A stretch of DNA of 26,540 nucleotides from contig NZ_CP014226.1 in NCBI RefSeq assembly GCF_001545155.1, positions 186,926 through 213,465 of the forward strand, written 5' to 3'. Origin of the DNA: Halomonas chromatireducens (GTDB taxonomy: Bacteria; Pseudomonadota; Gammaproteobacteria; Pseudomonadales; Halomonadaceae). Below the pieces are notes generated by a model. The model ran no database searches. It saw nothing but the letters and a program-made list of their open reading frames with translations, and was not told the origin of the DNA. The number at the start of each line of letters is the position of its first letter. The first letter of the stretch is position 1. Position numbers and translations under genes: made by a program. Below are positions 24,950 to 26,540 of this stretch, piece after piece.

Positions 24950-26540
24950 GTAAGCGAACGGGCATCACCGCTTGTTGATAATCAGGCGGTGTGCTGCCAG
25001 TTATGGGGCAGGAGTTCGTGGATCTGGCTGGCCTTGTGGGTCGGCAGCCGTTCCAGCACGTCTCGGAGGTAGGCGTAGGGATCATGGCCGTTCAGCTTGG
25101 CGCACTGAATCAGGCTCATGATCGCGGCAGCACGCTGGCCACTGCGCAGCGACCCGGCGAATAGCCAGTTGGAGCGTCCAAGTGCCCAAGGGCGAATCAG
25201 GTTCTCGACGCGATTATTGTCAATGGGCAGCCGGCCATCATCGAGGTAGCGCGTCAGCGCCGTCCAACGTTTCAGGCTGTAGTCCAGCGCTTTCGCCGTT
25301 GCCGTGCCATTTGGCACTTTCTCGCGCTGAGCCAGCATCCAGCGATGGAGGGCGTCGGCAATCGGCCTCGCCCGGGTGTCGCGTAACTGCTGGCGTTCTT
25401 CTTCGGTCAGCGACTGGGCCTCGCGCTCTATCTGGTAAAGCTGGCCGATCAGGTCGATGGCTTGCCCGGCGATCTGGCTCTTGTCGGCCACGTGCAGGTC
25501 GACGAACTTGCGTCTGGCGTGGGCCATGCAGCCGATCTCGGTGACGCCCTTGGCGAAGCTCTGCTTGTAGCCGCTGTAGTCGTCGCAGACGAGCTTGCCT
25601 TGCCACGTCCCCAGGAAGTCGCGGGCATGCTGACCGCCGCGCCCGTCGGTGAAGTCGTAGACCACCGCCTTCAACCCGGCGTAGGGCGTGGTGGCATAGG
25701 CCCAGAGGTAGGCGCGGTGGGTCTTCTTCTTGCCCGGCGCCAACATCGGCACCGGGGTCTCGTCGGCATGCAGTACCGGCTCAGCCAGCAACAGATCACG
25801 CAGCGCATCGACCAGCGGCTGGAGCCGCACGCCGCAGATGCCGACCCACTCCGCCAGGGGGGAACGCGGCATCGGCACGCCGGCACGGGCAAAGATCTGC
25901 TCCTGGCGATAGAGCGGCAGGTGATCGGCATACTTGGCGATTAACACCTGAGCCAGCAGGCCCGCGGTAGCAATGCCTTTGTCGATGATCTGCGCCGGCA
26001 TCGGCGCCTGGGTCAGCGTCTCGCACTGGTCGCAGACCCACTTGCCGCGGATATGGCGCTCAACGTGGAACACGCCCGGCGTGTAGTCGAGCTTCTCGCT
26101 GATCTCCTCGCCGATGCGCCGAAGCTGGCAACCGCACGTGCAGTGTTCGCTCTCCGGGTCATGGCGGATCTCGGTGCGCGGCAGCTCAGGGGGCAAGGGC
26201 GCGCGCTTGGGCGTCTTCTTGGTGGCCGGTGGCGCGTCGAGCGTGATCAGATCTTCCAGCTCGGTTTCGATCGCCGCAATGTCCGCCTCCACCCCCTCTT
26301 CCAGCAGGCTGATCTGCAGGAGGTTGAGCTGCTCGCTGCGCTTGCCGAAGGCGTGGCGCTTGAGCACCGCCAGTTCATAGGTCAGCTTCTGGTTGACCTG
26401 CTCGGTGTGACGCAGGGTTTTCTGGCTCTGCTCCAGCGCCTGCTCTCGCTCCTGCAGCGCCTGGTCTTGCTGTTCAACCTGCGACATCAGCGTTGCCGCC
26501 AGATGGCGGAGCTGATCGGGGGACAGCTGAGACAGGTCGG
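24950..26540 (-). mobile_element. IS66-family insertion sequence (one end in window)
   Basis: The inner boundary is placed at 24950, where GTAAGCG begins; IS66-family ends typically start with GTAA. The chemoreceptor coding sequence resumes directly outside. The element contains the tnpC-type transposase on the minus strand and runs out of the window; tnpA, tnpB and the other inverted repeat would lie beyond 26540. A dyad CACCGC/GCGGTG (24966-24971 and 24986-24991) flanks the transposase stop. IS66 elements usually make 8-base target duplications; the near-side copy would be 24942-24949, and the far copy is not visible. Confidence 0.75.
24982..26540 (-). CDS. tnpC: IS66 family transposase TnpC (5' end outside window)
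   Basis: At least 518 residues are visible, with the frame open past the edge; the sequence before Met at 26487 (DLSQLSPDQLRHLAATL) looks native, so the true start is outside. Counting from that Met, there is an N-terminal leucine-rich coiled coil (about 5-60), a zinc-binding cysteine cluster (Cys116, 118, 120 and Cys152, 155), and a DDE catalytic core: Asp242 in HADETPVP, Asp302/303 in VCDDYSGY, and Glu428 in NNRVENLIRPWALGR. All three positions are intact, so the enzyme could be active. The C-terminus ends in the usual LPHNW-type sequence. It lies inside the element that cut the chemoreceptor. Confidence 0.92.
   Translation of the reverse strand, partial: DLSQLSPDQLRHLAATLMSQVEQQDQALQEREQALEQSQKTLRHTEQVNQKLTYELAVLKRHAFGKRSEQLNLLQISLLEEGVEADIAAIETELEDLITLDAPPATKKTPKRAPLPPELPRTEIRHDPESEHCTCGCQLRRIGEEISEKLDYTPGVFHVERHIRGKWVCDQCETLTQAPMPAQIIDKGIATAGLLAQVLIAKYADHLPLYRQEQIFARAGVPMPRSPLAEWVGICGVRLQPLVDALRDLLLAEPVLHADETPVPMLAPGKKKTHRAYLWAYATTPYAGLKAVVYDFTDGRGGQHARDFLGTWQGKLVCDDYSGYKQSFAKGVTEIGCMAHARRKFVDLHVADKSQIAGQAIDLIGQLYQIEREAQSLTEEERQQLRDTRARPIADALHRWMLAQREKVPNGTATAKALDYSLKRWTALTRYLDDGRLPIDNNRVENLIRPWALGRSNWLFAGSLRSGQRAAAIMSLIQCAKLNGHDPYAYLRDVLERLPTHKASQIHELLPHNWQHTA

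Noticed and set aside
1..26540. CRISPR arrays, toxin-antitoxin pairs, phage genes, defence systems, tRNA or rRNA genes
   Set aside because: No regularly spaced repeats, no recognisable defence or phage proteins and no cloverleaf-like sequence were seen; the only mobile element found is the IS66-type element.

Overview
The window looks like a piece of chromosome from a high-GC gammaproteobacterium. The gene types (YejK/NdpA, YadG/YadH, TrxC, PpiC, an OsmC-YcaO fusion, a YbgA/RudS-like protein) and the acidic protein composition would fit Halomonas or another member of the Halomonadaceae. That placement is inferred from gene content; there is no rRNA or other marker to confirm it.

Layout. 1-2.0 kb: a TetR-type regulator, cut by the window edge, is divergent from a FabF-like ketoacyl-ACP synthase, with an inverted repeat between them. 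2.0-5.6 kb, all on the minus strand: a DUF3291 protein, a tightly coupled reductase-like/glutathione S-transferase pair, a PAS-GGDEF diguanylate cyclase and a small potassium-channel-like protein. 5.7-8.6 kb: a 730-residue OsmC-YcaO fusion, divergent from a CIA30-family protein. 8.6-9.75 kb: a stretch of gene debris holding pieces of at least four genes, ending in a short-chain dehydrogenase that has lost its cofactor-binding N-terminus. 9.8-13.3 kb: an S2P-type membrane protease with CBS domains, convergent with a SAM methyltransferase that overlaps a secreted protein gene, then thioredoxin 2. 13.5-15 kb: small plus-strand genes (DUF1330, an ABM-type monooxygenase-like protein, an anchored small protein, parvulin PpiC) ending in a good terminator. 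15-16.8 kb: a YadG/YadH-type ABC-2 exporter pair. 16.9-18.4 kb: a dead GGDEF fragment and an intact six-helix GGDEF protein. 18.5-23.2 kb: YejK, a class I glutamine amidotransferase, an MsbA-type ABC exporter and a RudS-like desulfidase. 23.2-26.5 kb: a chemoreceptor whose 5' end is cut off by an IS66-family element that runs out of the window.

Themes. Most genes are independent housekeeping or stress genes in one- or two-gene units. Redox and sulfur chemistry recurs (GST, OsmC, TrxC, SDR, RudS-like), as does c-di-GMP signalling (two intact cyclases plus one remnant). The clearest evolutionary events are the debris region at 8.6-9.0 kb and the IS66 hit in the chemoreceptor. I see no CRISPR array, phage, recognisable defence locus, tRNA or rRNA, and no convincing new multi-gene system. 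The most unusual items are the OsmC-YcaO fusion, the RudS-like protein and the debris region.
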